Part shown: positions 45,912-54,786 of the stretch, piece after piece
How positions within the stretch are numbered: the stretch's first letter is position 1
Layout: each line of letters starts with the position of its first letter
DNA from: Rubripirellula reticaptiva
GTDB lineage: Bacteria > Planctomycetota > Planctomycetia > Pirellulales > Pirellulaceae
Assembly (NCBI RefSeq): GCF_007860175.1
Contig: NZ_SJPX01000003.1
Location: forward strand, 941,380-1,005,379
Direction: 5' to 3'
DNA: 64,000 nucleotides
Made by a program: the position numbers and the translations under genes
The notes under the pieces: generated by a model
What the model saw: only the letters and a program-made list of their open reading frames with translations
Told to the model about the DNA's origin: nothing
Databases searched by the model: none

Positions 45912-48900
45912 CGCAGATGACGCAAATTGTGATGACGCAAACGATGACAACCCAAATTCGTTGGCGGACAGCGACGTTCTGATTGGCCAGATCGCCGAAG
46001 AGTTTCTGGCAGCTGGTCGCACCGGCGACCCGCCAAGCTTGAATGACTTCGTCGGCTCGCATCCCGCCGTGATTGCGAACCCAGCCATCGAAAAGTCGCT
46101 CCGGCGGATGCTGGAAACCATTCGGCTTCTGCATGGTCTCGGTGGCGAATCGTCCATGGATGAAAAACATGTTGAGTCGACGTCCTCGCCAGATGCCGGC
46201 TGGCCCGAAATCGAAGACTATCAGCTGCTTCGCGTCGCGGGCCGAGGCGGAATGGGCGTCGTCTACGAAGCGATTCAAGTGCCCTTGTCTCGCAAGGTGG
46301 CGCTCAAAGTCTTGCCCGCTCACACGACCGGTAATCCCAGCGCAGTGGCACGATTTCAACAGGAAGCTCGCGCGGCGGCCCAGCTTCACCATACCAACAT
46401 TGTGCCGGTTTTCGAGGTCGGTGATGACGGCAAGCATTGCTACTATGCGATGCAATTTATCGAAGGCCATTCGCTTGACGCGGTGATCCGCCAGTTGCGC
46501 AAAATCCGTGATATCGATAGCTCCAAATCGCGTCACGGTTTGCCGGAGGAAGTGTCGGAAGGATTAGCGATCAACACCAACGCGATGGTGAACGATAATC
46601 ACCTTTCCCTCGATGCGCAACTCGAGACAACTTGCTACACCACGTTGCTGGAAACACCCCAGACGCGACCAGTGCTTGACGGTGATGATACGGTCCCGAT
46701 TGCCAGAGGCAGTTCGACGTTGACGGTGTCCGGGCATTCCAAACCGTTCTTTCGCAACGTCGCACGAATCGGACATCAAATTGCCGATGGACTCCAGCAC
46801 GCTCACGAACGTGGTATCGTGCATCGCGACATTAAACCGTCCAATATCATCTTGGATCCCAAGGGCGTTGCCTGGATCACGGACTTCGGCCTTGCAAAGA
46901 CCGATGATGTCGACCTGACACGCGACGGTGACGTCGTGGGAACACTGCGTTACATGTCACCGGAACGTTTTGGGGGAACCTGTGATGCGAGCAGCGATAT
47001 CTATTCGCTCGGCGTGACGCTGTATGAGATGTTGGCGCTCCAATCACCGTTTGCCGCGTATGACCGTTTTAGTTTGTTATCGGCGATCCGGGACAAGCAC
47101 CCGGCGCCGCTGCGATCGTTGAATCATCGCGTTCCGCGTGACCTGCAAACCATTATCGACAAGGCGATGGAAAAGGAACCACGTCGCCGCTATCGAACAG
47201 CCGCTGCGATGGCCAGCGACTTAGAACGTTTCCTCGACGGTCGGCCGATTCGTGCACGCCGTGTTGGTTCAGCAGAGCGGATGTGGCTATGGTCGAAGAA
47301 TAACGTCGGCTTGGCGTCATCGATCGCCACGATCGTCGTTGTCCTCATCGTGGCTAGTTTGGTGAGTACCGTGCAGGCAGTTCGGTTGAGCGAAGCGAAT
47401 ATTAGGACAACCGCCGAAGCAGGCCGCGCAATGAGAGCCGAAGCAGTGGCAATCGACGAACGCGTCATGGCTCAGAGAGCGTTAGCCAAGTCGCAGCTTG
47501 AAGTCGCTGAAAAGGAATTCGAGCGAGGCAAGTTCATGGAGGCAAAAAAAATCGTTGACGACACCCCGGAGCAGTTCCGGGATTCCAACTGGAACTTCCT
47601 CAAAAATCATTCCAGCGACTCGGTTTGGCAGTTGAATATCCCAGGGCACGGTAGCGTCCGCCACTTTGATTATTCGCCCCAAAGCAATCATCTGGCAGCC
47701 GTTCTCCACCAGCGGGCCGGTGGAGTCTTCTCTCTCGACGGTAAGCAAGTCGGCGATTCGATTCCGGGATATGCGATTTACGGCGACATCGCTGGAAGTA
47801 TGGACGGCGAGAAGATTGCCTTTCCCGTGTCAGAGAACGAGATCATCGTGCAAGAACTGCTTACGGGAAAGATTCTTCACCGTTGGCCCTGTCAGACGTA
47901 TCAGTGGAGCAACGTATTGATGAGTCCCAATGGCCAGGTCACGTTGGCCACGATGAAGGGGCAACTGACGGCTTTTGAAACACATACGGGTAATCCGCTG
48001 TGGACCCGAAAATGGAATGGAGTTCTTCCGGACTTCAGCCTTGACTCCAAGCGTGTAGCGGTCGTCACTGAACGGAAAAATCTGGACTTTAAGATCGAGA
48101 TCATTGAAATGTCGACAGGAGGCGTTTCAAAAACCTTTGAAGTGACCTCCGACAAACCGAGCCTTGCACAATTGCAGTTTACGCAAAATGGCTGGCTGTC
48201 GTGTTACGGTGACAACGAGCTGATCATTTTGAATGCGACATCAGGCGTGAAAATACGAGCTTTGCACTTTATGGGTGATGAGGTGCGACGGCTAAGTCCC
48301 AGTGGAGCTGTTGTTGCAACCAATAATGCTAACCGCATCCGCCTGTGGGATACCAAATCGGGGCGGTTGCTACGGTCACTTAATGGACTGATCCCCTTGC
48401 CATGGAAAGTCAAATTTAGCCCTGACGGAGCGATGCTACTTTCAGCCCGTGCGGCGGCGGATGGCGACGGCATCGTCGATTTTTGGTCGACTCGTCTCGA
48501 AGAAGAAGTTGCCGAAATAGCGACGGGCGATGTTCTCAACTCAGCCTCTCGTTTTTTTGATTGCAGAGTCGCGTTCGATCTTGATGGCAGTAGCGTTTAC
48601 AAACTGCGTAACATTTTGGTCGAAGCTTGGCCAATTGGGGCCAAGCGACAAGAGTGGATCGCTCGTTCCAATGGAGAACTCTTTTCCGACATGGCGGTTC
48701 ATCCCAACGACGGAACCGTCATGGTGAGCGAGAACATTAAGCCAACGTTCACACATTTATCGGTCACCGGCGAGGAACTACCACCTTTCGGAACGTCCAA
48801 GTCGTCGAGCGTGCAGTTCAATCGTGGTGGAGAATTTCTGCTCACCGTCAAGAGTGCGTTCGCGAAAGTTCGGCCTGGAAAGGGAGCCAGCCTCTTCGAC

Positions 48901-49479
48901 TATGCAACAGGAGATGAGCTATGGAAGAACGACGATATCGATCGACCTTTCGCTGTTTTTTGTCTCAGCGATCGTGCTGTGGCGACTGCTGCCCTTGCCG
49001 GTGGGATCGACGTTTGGGACTGGAAGTTGAATGAGCGACTGTTTCAGATCGACGCGTCACAAACGGAGAGCATTAGTTGCTTGGCGGCCAGTCCTGACGG
49101 ACGACTGCTGGCGACCGGCGGACTCGATCGCTGGATTCGCGTCTGGGATTTGTCGACGCGGACGCTGAAAACGGCCTTCCGTGCGCACTGGGATGCAGTC
49201 AGCTGTCTGGAGTTCAGTCTGGACGGACGCGAACTGCTCAGCGGTGGCACCGGGGGAATTGTCCGAATTCATGATGCCACTACGGGCGACGAGAAACTTG
49301 CCTTGTACGGTCTATCGACTTCAGTCGCTGATGTGGACTTCTCTCCCGACGGCACACAGATCGCTGCGATTGGCAAGGACGGACTTGTCAAAATATGGGA
49401 TCGCGAGGTATCGAACTTGAATGCGACGCAACCGTTTCGACACCGAACCGCTTTATCAATGGACCGGTCCGATCATTGA
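45901..49479 (+). CDS. Membrane Ser/Thr kinase with WD40 domain, C-terminally truncated paralogue
   Basis: 1192 residues, closely paralogous to the preceding kinase along its length. Kinase domain about 106-450 with 'GRGGMGVVYEA', 'HRDIKPSN' (about 307), 'DFGLAK' and the same hinge insertion; transmembrane helix about 467-490; coiled coil; WD40 repeats to about 1175 ('LLATGGLDRWIRVWDLSTR'). The ATG at 45901 overlaps the preceding stop by 11 bases, so translation is coupled. The final residues ('HRTALSMDRSDH') are out of frame relative to the paralogue: the concanavalin-like domain and helical tail are lost through a deletion with frameshift (see the remnant at 49433-49597). The kinase part looks intact, so it may still act with an altered sensor. 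Confidence 0.88.
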   Translation: MNHNADDANCDDANDDNPNSLADSDVLIGQIAEEFLAAGRTGDPPSLNDFVGSHPAVIANPAIEKSLRRMLETIRLLHGLGGESSMDEKHVESTSSPDAGWPEIEDYQLLRVAGRGGMGVVYEAIQVPLSRKVALKVLPAHTTGNPSAVARFQQEARAAAQLHHTNIVPVFEVGDDGKHCYYAMQFIEGHSLDAVIRQLRKIRDIDSSKSRHGLPEEVSEGLAINTNAMVNDNHLSLDAQLETTCYTTLLETPQTRPVLDGDDTVPIARGSSTLTVSGHSKPFFRNVARIGHQIADGLQHAHERGIVHRDIKPSNIILDPKGVAWITDFGLAKTDDVDLTRDGDVVGTLRYMSPERFGGTCDASSDIYSLGVTLYEMLALQSPFAAYDRFSLLSAIRDKHPAPLRSLNHRVPRDLQTIIDKAMEKEPRRRYRTAAAMASDLERFLDGRPIRARRVGSAERMWLWSKNNVGLASSIATIVVVLIVASLVSTVQAVRLSEANIRTTAEAGRAMRAEAVAIDERVMAQRALAKSQLEVAEKEFERGKFMEAKKIVDDTPEQFRDSNWNFLKNHSSDSVWQLNIPGHGSVRHFDYSPQSNHLAAVLHQRAGGVFSLDGKQVGDSIPGYAIYGDIAGSMDGEKIAFPVSENEIIVQELLTGKILHRWPCQTYQWSNVLMSPNGQVTLATMKGQLTAFETHTGNPLWTRKWNGVLPDFSLDSKRVAVVTERKNLDFKIEIIEMSTGGVSKTFEVTSDKPSLAQLQFTQNGWLSCYGDNELIILNATSGVKIRALHFMGDEVRRLSPSGAVVATNNANRIRLWDTKSGRLLRSLNGLIPLPWKVKFSPDGAMLLSARAAADGDGIVDFWSTRLEEEVAEIATGDVLNSASRFFDCRVAFDLDGSSVYKLRNILVEAWPIGAKRQEWIARSNGELFSDMAVHPNDGTVMVSENIKPTFTHLSVTGEELPPFGTSKSSSVQFNRGGEFLLTVKSAFAKVRPGKGASLFDYATGDELWKNDDIDRPFAVFCLSDRAVATAALAGGIDVWDWKLNERLFQIDASQTESISCLAASPDGRLLATGGLDRWIRVWDLSTRTLKTAFRAHWDAVSCLEFSLDGRELLSGGTGGIVRIHDATTGDEKLALYGLSTSVADVDFSPDGTQIAAIGKDGLVKIWDREVSNLNATQPFRHRTALSMDRSDH

Positions 49480-49597
49480 GCTCACTCAAGGGGCGAAGTG
49501 GGCCACGCCCGAACCCGGCAAGCTCGGCTTTGGGCCCCAACCCGACGCGTGAGGCGTGTTGAAGGTAAAAAAAAACGACCCGAAACCAGCGAGTGAC
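49433..49597 (+). pseudogene. Frameshifted remnant of the second kinase's C-terminal domain
   Basis: In the frame one base off the end of the second kinase, the sequence reads 'FDTEPLYQWTGP', 'ELTQGAKWATPEPGKLGFG', then a TGA, then 'VLKVKKNDPKPASD'. This aligns with 'LDARPLYRWKGP', 'DLSQHKSWAMTDPGFLALG' and 'VSKVKVKRLDPAAA' of the first kinase (about 44969-45140). About 445 bases present in the paralogue are missing just before this point. The remnant stops exactly at the IS end at 49598. This is direct evidence that the second kinase once had the same concanavalin-like domain. Confidence 0.75.
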
Positions 49598-49629
49598 GAA
49601 AAGGGGAAGGGGGCAATAGTGTTCGGCAC
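49598..49629 (+). repeat. IS4 left inverted repeat
   Basis: 32 bases beginning GAAAAGGGGAAGGGGGCAAT; its exact inverse complement is at 51162-51193. Confidence 0.93.
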
Positions 49630-49714
49630 GAGATTTGCGCAGTGAATCTTGGCTCGTTTTGGCGCGCCAGTTTGGCACGTGTTCGATCAGATAAGACTAT
49701 CACTTCAAATCCCT

Positions 49715-51118
49715 ATGACCTCCCCGCCCCGACGTCGAAGCAAGCCTTCCGTCAAGGTCGATCCTGGTGCTGCACCGGCAAAGCCGCCGGACTTACCATC
49801 GCTGCAGGGAATGAAATACTTCGCGATGCTGCGACCGCTCCTCCAACGCTTGCACGATCACCAAACCGGGCGAGACAAAGCTGCCAATCGGACGCTGTTC
49901 TACGACCAGTACTGCATGCTGGTGATGCTGTATGTACTTAACCCCACCGTGTCGTCACTGCGGGCCCTGGCACAGGCCAGTGAACTGACCAAAGTCCAAG
50001 ACAAACTGGGCAATCGAAAAGCCACCACCGGCTCGCTTTCCGAAGCTTCCGGTCTGTTCGATTCCAAAGAGCTATTGCCGATCATCGGGTCGCTCGCCGC
50101 CCAGGCACAACAGGGCACCATCGATCCCAAGATTGCCGAGTTCGCTCAGCAGCTCATCGCCGTGGACGGTTCGGTGGTCTCTGCGATGCCGTCGTTGATC
50201 ACCGCCTCGGTGCTAAAACAAACCACCGGCAGCGGGATCGTTCAGTGGCGACTGCACACGCATTTCGAGGTTGCCACCGGAACTCCCCGAAGCGTTACCG
50301 TGACACCCAGCTGTGGCGGGGAAGATGGCGAGAAAGCGGTGATGGGACGATCCATCGAGTCCGACAAGCTGTACGTAATGGACCGCGGCTATGCCAAGTT
50401 TCGGTTGTTCAATGCGATCGTCAAACAACAAAGCAGCTATGTGTGTCGGCTTCGCGACAATTCGGTATATGACATCCTTGAGGATCGTCCGCTAACCCAG
50501 GGCGACCATCACGCCGGTGTCACTAGCGACCAAATCGTCCAGTTGGGCAAGACCAGCAAGAAGGCTGACCGCCCGGATCATTCCATTCGCTTGGTATGCG
50601 TGCGATGCACGCCGCACAAGAACCGCCGCGGCGGGAAGAAGATGGGCTCCACCGCCCCGGACAGCGACGGTGTGCTGCGGATCGCGACGAACTTGATGAA
50701 CGTTCCGGCGGAGATCATCGCGTTGATTTACTTGCACCGCTGGACGATCGAGATCTTCTTTCGGTTCTACAAGCAGATGATGGGCGGCTCGCATCTGATC
50801 AGCCAAAGCCGCAATGGGATCGAGATCCAGGTTTACTGCAGCATCTTCGCTTGTTTGCTGATGAACCTCTGGACCGGAGGCAACCGGATCAGCAAGCGAA
50901 CCTTTGAGATGATCCACTACTACTTCATCGGACTGGCGAGCGAGGCGGAGCTAATCTCACACATCGAAAAGGTGAAAGCGGCGGCCAAAGCGGCGGCTGA
51001 AAAAACGAGTCCTAGCTTCACGGGGAGTCTTCCACACAAGTCGGTCCGGGGGTTGATGCTGCGCCAATCGCGGTCGGTAGCAGAACTGGATCGCGGCGCA
51101 AACGCCGTCGCCGACTAG
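49715..51118 (+). CDS. IS4-family transposase (DDE)
   Basis: 467 residues from ATG 49715. The DDE motifs are visible: Asp in 'IAVDGSVVSAMP', Asp in 'LYVMDRGYAKFRLF', and the IS4 signature Y(2)R(3)E(6)K in 'YLHRWTIEIFFRFYKQMMG'. The reading frame is intact with no stop, so the enzyme may be active and would cut and paste the element by its 32-bp ends. The N terminus is basic and Pro-rich; an upstream in-frame start at 49649 is possible but gives an unusual N terminus. Confidence 0.93.
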   Translation: MTSPPRRRSKPSVKVDPGAAPAKPPDLPSLQGMKYFAMLRPLLQRLHDHQTGRDKAANRTLFYDQYCMLVMLYVLNPTVSSLRALAQASELTKVQDKLGNRKATTGSLSEASGLFDSKELLPIIGSLAAQAQQGTIDPKIAEFAQQLIAVDGSVVSAMPSLITASVLKQTTGSGIVQWRLHTHFEVATGTPRSVTVTPSCGGEDGEKAVMGRSIESDKLYVMDRGYAKFRLFNAIVKQQSSYVCRLRDNSVYDILEDRPLTQGDHHAGVTSDQIVQLGKTSKKADRPDHSIRLVCVRCTPHKNRRGGKKMGSTAPDSDGVLRIATNLMNVPAEIIALIYLHRWTIEIFFRFYKQMMGGSHLISQSRNGIEIQVYCSIFACLLMNLWTGGNRISKRTFEMIHYYFIGLASEAELISHIEKVKAAAKAAAEKTSPSFTGSLPHKSVRGLMLRQSRSVAELDRGANAVAD

Positions 51119-51161
51119 ATACGGGCAGATGACACTCAAAGAGGGCAACCTCCCAAACGTT

Positions 51162-51193
51162 GTGCCGAACACTATTGCCCCCTTCCCCTTTTC
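51162..51193 (-). repeat. IS4 right inverted repeat
   Basis: Exact inverse complement of 49598-49629. Confidence 0.93.
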
Positions 51194-51613
51194 TTTGCCT
51201 TTGCTCCGCTGGCGGTTGGCATTCGCGTTGGCGCGATACGGTAGTTTCCGGGGCTGCGATTTGCTAACGGTCACTTGGTCCGACGTGCTTTGGGACGAGG
51301 GTAGGATCCGCAACGACTCGCCAAAGAGCGGATAGCGTAAAAGGCCCCTCTTTTCTGAGCTGCTACCGCTACTTGACGCATCATTCGACGCGGAGTCGGA
51401 AGGGTTCGATGTCTGCCACGTTTCGTCGTAAACGCGAATCTTGGCACGCAGATGAACCGCATTATCGAGCGTGCAGGGCTAACGCCGTGGGAGAAAACAT
51501 TCCAGAACCTTCGGGCATCACGGCGAACAGAGCTCGATGAGCGGTACCCCAGCCATGTTGCGGATGCTTGGATGGGGCACGACTGTGCCATGGCGAAGAA
51601 ACACTATTCGTAA
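51194..51613 (+). pseudogene. Tyrosine recombinase/integrase remnant
   Basis: Only the C-terminal catalytic part of a phage-type integrase survives. Frame one reads 'LALARYGSFRGCDLLTVTWS' (catalytic Arg region), 'WDEGRIRNDSPKSG', a TAG, then 'RPLFSELLPLLDASFDAESE' and a TAA at 51429. After a frameshift the next frame continues 'NRIIERAGLTPWEKTFQNLR', 'ASRRTELDE', 'DAWMGHD' and 'KKHYS', matching the R-H-x-x-R/H/Y box of planctomycete site-specific integrases. The N-terminal half is absent, replaced by the IS4 end. Two stops and a frameshift make it non-functional. It lies 173 bases from the 3' end of tRNA-Lys, a common integration target. Confidence 0.75.
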
Positions 51614-51724
51614 GTTACGCCCGTGCACTGGGAGATGGGCACGACTTTGATGATCTCAAACGACACCGCGATGGATGGCGGTGTCATCCATGCTCATCCA
51701 CGGGATTTTACGCCAATCAGCCAA

Positions 51725-51776
51725 CAAAAAAACACCGTGAATCAGGCCACTGATGAGCCTGGATTACGGTGTTTTA
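51725..51776 (-). terminator. Rho-independent terminator of tRNA-Lys
   Basis: A long imperfect stem (AAAACACCGTAATCCAGGC pairing with its partner across a 9-base loop) ends in a run of T residues on the minus strand, 10 bases after the tRNA 3' end. Confidence 0.8.
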
Positions 51777-51785
51777 GCACTGAAG

Positions 51786-51858
51786 TACCCCCACAAGGAC
51801 TCGAACCTTGGACCCAGGGATTAAGAGTCCCTTGCTCTACCAACTGAGCTATGGAGGC
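51786..51858 (-). tRNA. tRNA-Lys (anticodon CUU)
   Basis: 73 bases folding into a full cloverleaf. The acceptor GCCTCCA pairs with TGGGGGT (two G-U pairs). The D arm is TAGCTCAGTTGGTAGAGCA, and the anticodon stem AGGGA/TCCCT encloses loop CTCTTAA (anticodon CTT, reads AAG). The T stem CAAGG/CCTTG encloses TTCGAGT, and the discriminator is A. CCA is not encoded. A promoter (51895-51922) and a terminator (51725-51776) flank it. Confidence 0.95.
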
Positions 51859-51894
51859 GTGGTTGCTCTGACGTTTCCGTCTTTGCTGGAAGAG

Positions 51895-51922
51895 AGTTTA
51901 ACAATTTCTCGCGGCAGGGCAA
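51895..51922 (-). promoter_or_regulatory. Candidate promoter of tRNA-Lys
   Basis: TTGCCC and TAAACT spaced by 16 bases on the minus strand, the -10 ending about 36 bases before the first base of the tRNA. The -10 hexamer and spacing match the promoter candidate at 23849-23876. Confidence 0.45.
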
Positions 51923-51937
51923 CTCGGGTTTCTCGGT

Positions 51938-53845
51938 TTATTCCTCGGCTTTTAGCGTGAACGATCCGAGGTGCATTCCGGAGGCTTCGTCGTAGGCGAA
52001 TGTGCCGCTTGGAGCGAAGAATTTCTCGAACTTCTCGAACGGTGGCAGCTCATTTCGTTCCAACATGCCGACGACTTTTGTCGCTAGCGGATTCTTCTCG
52101 CCCTGTTTCTTCAGGAACTTCCGCGTGTCGGGTGACTGGGCCAATCCGTAGAGCTGGCGAATGTATTCCGAGCTTCTTAGAAACGAAACCATGAACGGCT
52201 TTTCACCGTCAAGTTTTCCGCCAAGTTCGCTGGCCACGAGTTCAAATTCAGGAACCGAGACTAATTGATTCAGCGACCCAGAAGACGCCATCGATGCTCG
52301 TTCCAAGAATTCCCGGCTATCGCTGATCAGCAACCAATTGCCGAGCACGGTGAAGCAGGGTTCCGGTTTGCGCAGTCCCTGAGGCATGTTGCCGCCGCGG
52401 CCAGTCTTGATCAGGTAGATCACGTTGCCGCCTACTGTTGCAACTTCGATTCGCCCGGGCATGCGGTCACGAATCTTGGCGATCACGGATTTTGCTTTGA
52501 CTGGGTCTTTGACCTCGAGTCCGTGCAACTGGACCTGGCTGTTGAGTTTGATTGGTGGCTGGACCCATCGACACGACACGTATCGTCCGGTCACTTGGTC
52601 AAGAACGTCCTCTTCCAGTTCGAGTCCGAGGCGAGTTTTTAAGGGCTCGGCCACAAAGCGCCCAAGTGGATCGGGACCTTGGAACTTTTCTAACACCTTT
52701 CCGAGATTCTTGTATGTCGTTGGGAAATCCCATTGGACCGACGTGTAGCTGGTCACGTCCGATGGCACCCAATCCGGCGGTGTGGTTTCAACAGTTTCGG
52801 GTCGTAAGACGCCAAAGAAACCGTCGCGTGGCGTGTCAATCAGGATGTGCAAATGACTGATCTCTTCGAACACTTCGCCGCCGCGAAAGGAACTGCCACC
52901 GAGCCCACGGATTTTGGCGATACCGAGCTCTTCGACGATTGGCCAAACGAATGCTGCCGCGCCGCCTCGTTTGATCAGACGTTCAACGATGTGGTAGGGA
53001 TCGACAAAGAATGTCAGTTGCGGCCGAGTTGATTCGGCGCCGATTGACCGAGACATCACAGACGTAAAATCTGTTCGTTCGGCGAGTGTGGCTTCGTCGC
53101 TCTTGCCGATCCAGTGATCGAGTGCCGTGGATGCGGTTCCGTGTCCGATGCCCAACACCAATGTTTTTTCGCGAAAGAAGTACTCGATTTCGGGACGCCC
53201 TTCACGTGGCGGCATCAAACGGATCAGATCGGTTCCGTCGACCTTGGAAACACGCCGGACGTATCCCGATTGTGTCGCGCCCGATTCGAGCTTTTCGATA
53301 GCGGCCATCAGGTCATCGACTTGTTTGCCCGCGTCGACAATGAACATGCCGGCGAACGAGTTTTGTTGCCGAGCCTTGCGTGCGATGCGGCGGCGGATCG
53401 CGTCGGGCGACTCGTCATCGGCATCGTCTTGAACCTTGGCCTCTTCGGCGTCGGATAGATTTCCTGGCAGGGCCGCGATTGCGACTTGGCCGCTTGGAAT
53501 TGCCAGTAATTCGTCTAGTGTCAAGCCAACTCGTTGGCCCACCCGTTCAAACAATTCAGCAAGCGTTTGGTAGATGTCGCCGGCCAAAGGGCGAAGCGAA
53601 GGATCGGCAAGCATCTTGCCGACTGCCGAGCCGGAAAAGTCATCACGCATTTGATCGACGTTGTCCAGCCGAATGTACGCCAGCGTGTCGTGGGGCAACA
53701 TTCGCGGTGCGCCGGGAACGGTTGATTCCGGAGCGTCGGTTTTTCGACTCGAGGCGTCTTGAGCATGCACGGGGGCGACGATTGCAAGCGAGATCGCAAA
53801 CAGAGCGGCTAACCCGAATTGCGAACGTCGGAAACGATGTGGCAT
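51938..53845 (-). CDS. Exported protein of unknown function (DUF3352-like)
   Basis: 635 residues with a signal peptide (ending 'AIVAPVHAQ'). The body begins 'LPHDTLAYIRLDNVDQMRDD', a pattern common in planctomycete exported proteins annotated as DUF3352-like. It continues with alternating segments such as 'IPSGQVAIAALPG', 'FAGMFIVDAGKQVDDLMAAI' and 'VLGNWLLISDSREFLERA', consistent with a repeated alpha/beta fold. No catalytic motif or transmembrane helix beyond the signal is seen. ATG 53845 is preferred (signal peptide, GGAG upstream) over 53887. It is divergent from the BON-domain gene, with about 255 bases between them. I cannot assign a function. Confidence 0.8.
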   Translation of the reverse strand: MPHRFRRSQFGLAALFAISLAIVAPVHAQDASSRKTDAPESTVPGAPRMLPHDTLAYIRLDNVDQMRDDFSGSAVGKMLADPSLRPLAGDIYQTLAELFERVGQRVGLTLDELLAIPSGQVAIAALPGNLSDAEEAKVQDDADDESPDAIRRRIARKARQQNSFAGMFIVDAGKQVDDLMAAIEKLESGATQSGYVRRVSKVDGTDLIRLMPPREGRPEIEYFFREKTLVLGIGHGTASTALDHWIGKSDEATLAERTDFTSVMSRSIGAESTRPQLTFFVDPYHIVERLIKRGGAAAFVWPIVEELGIAKIRGLGGSSFRGGEVFEEISHLHILIDTPRDGFFGVLRPETVETTPPDWVPSDVTSYTSVQWDFPTTYKNLGKVLEKFQGPDPLGRFVAEPLKTRLGLELEEDVLDQVTGRYVSCRWVQPPIKLNSQVQLHGLEVKDPVKAKSVIAKIRDRMPGRIEVATVGGNVIYLIKTGRGGNMPQGLRKPEPCFTVLGNWLLISDSREFLERASMASSGSLNQLVSVPEFELVASELGGKLDGEKPFMVSFLRSSEYIRQLYGLAQSPDTRKFLKKQGEKNPLATKVVGMLERNELPPFEKFEKFFAPSGTFAYDEASGMHLGSFTLKAEE

Positions 53846-54100
53846 GGAAAAGAAACTCCGAAAATGGAAAGACTGGACGAAGAGCATGCTGCGGACGGTG
53901 AAAGGGCCTGTTTGATTAGCTTAGCCGAAACAACCGCTTCATTGCTTTCATTCGACACAATCGGATACATCTTGGCATCCGGATCAAATTTCGCGAACGT
54001 TCGTCACAGCCGTTCACTTTCAGCGGAACGAAACTCGTCCATTGCGGTTAAGATGGGTGATCCGATCCCCTTAAATGCTCGCGTGGAGTTTCAGGCGCTT

Positions 54101-54724
54101 ATGTTTCGTTCAAAGACAAGTTTCGTTGCCATCTTGGCTCTAGCAACGGTCTCGATTTCCATTGGTTCCACATCCGCGCAAGGCCAAAATACGGGCACCG
54201 GAACGAATGCGGCGGGTGCCGGCGGTGTTACGACTCCTGGTGGAATGGGCAGCCTGGATGTGTCGACGGCTTTCTCAGCCATCGAGCGTGGTACGGCTGT
54301 TGGATCGACCGGAAATACTGGAGCCGGGTTTAGCTCGTTAAGTGTCGCGGCACCTAACAGCGGCGCAGGCGGCGGTCGTACGACTGGCGGCGGAGGCTTT
54401 GGCGGACTTGGCGGATTCGGTGGATTGTTTGGGAACACTTCCGCGGCGAATCAGAATGTGAAACCGGTCATTCGCACACGTTTGCGATCAGCCGTTGAAG
54501 TCCCTGCAAGGACGAACAGCTATGTCCAGCAAACGGCTAGCCAAACGATGCGTTCCGTTCCAAGCCGCGCCGGCCTTAACGGCGTTGGCGTCTATGTCGA
54601 AAACGGCACCGCAGTTGTAACGGGGGTTGTCCGAAGCGAACGTGACCGTCGAATGAGCGAACTGATGATGCGGTTGGAACCTGGTGTTCACCGAGTTGAA
54701 AATCGTGTGGTCGTTTCACCCTAA
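54101..54724 (+). CDS. BON domain protein, exported
   Basis: 207 residues from ATG 54101. A signal peptide (ending 'TSAQGQN') precedes a Gly/Thr/Asn-rich low-complexity stretch (about 25-120, ending 'GGGGFGGLGGFGGLFG'), then a BON domain at the C terminus ('GVYVENGTAVVTGVVRSERD' to 'VHRVENRVVVSP'). BON domains bind membranes or phospholipids and occur in periplasmic and outer-membrane proteins. The frame is open to 53819 upstream, but that part overlaps the opposite gene and has no coding character. It converges with the polysaccharide exporter gene. Confidence 0.85.
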   Translation: MFRSKTSFVAILALATVSISIGSTSAQGQNTGTGTNAAGAGGVTTPGGMGSLDVSTAFSAIERGTAVGSTGNTGAGFSSLSVAAPNSGAGGGRTTGGGGFGGLGGFGGLFGNTSAANQNVKPVIRTRLRSAVEVPARTNSYVQQTASQTMRSVPSRAGLNGVGVYVENGTAVVTGVVRSERDRRMSELMMRLEPGVHRVENRVVVSP

Positions 54725-54786
54725 GTTACAGCGACACTTGCCGCTTTTGCAGTTGGGCTTTGAGGGTTCGCGTCCCTCGGAATGGA

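Larger units (their letters stand above)
49598..51193 (+). mobile_element. IS4-type insertion sequence, intact
   Basis: A 1596-bp element with perfect 32-bp terminal inverted repeats and one intact transposase gene. It separates the remnant of the second kinase from the remnant of a tyrosine integrase. No direct target repeat is visible in the 13 bases flanking each end, so it probably moved in long ago or took part in a deletion. Confidence 0.9.

Noticed and set aside
51623-51847. Small plus-strand frame ending over the tRNA
   Set aside because: Its C-terminal 'translation' is the complement of tRNA-Lys; the terminator stem lies inside it.
53819-54100. N-terminal extension of the BON-domain gene
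   Set aside because: It overlaps the start of the opposite exported-protein gene and precedes a clean signal peptide at 54101; no coding features are seen in it.
54762-54778. Short GAGGG/CCCTC hairpin between the BON and polysaccharide-export genes
   Set aside because: A five-base stem without a T-run is too weak to call.
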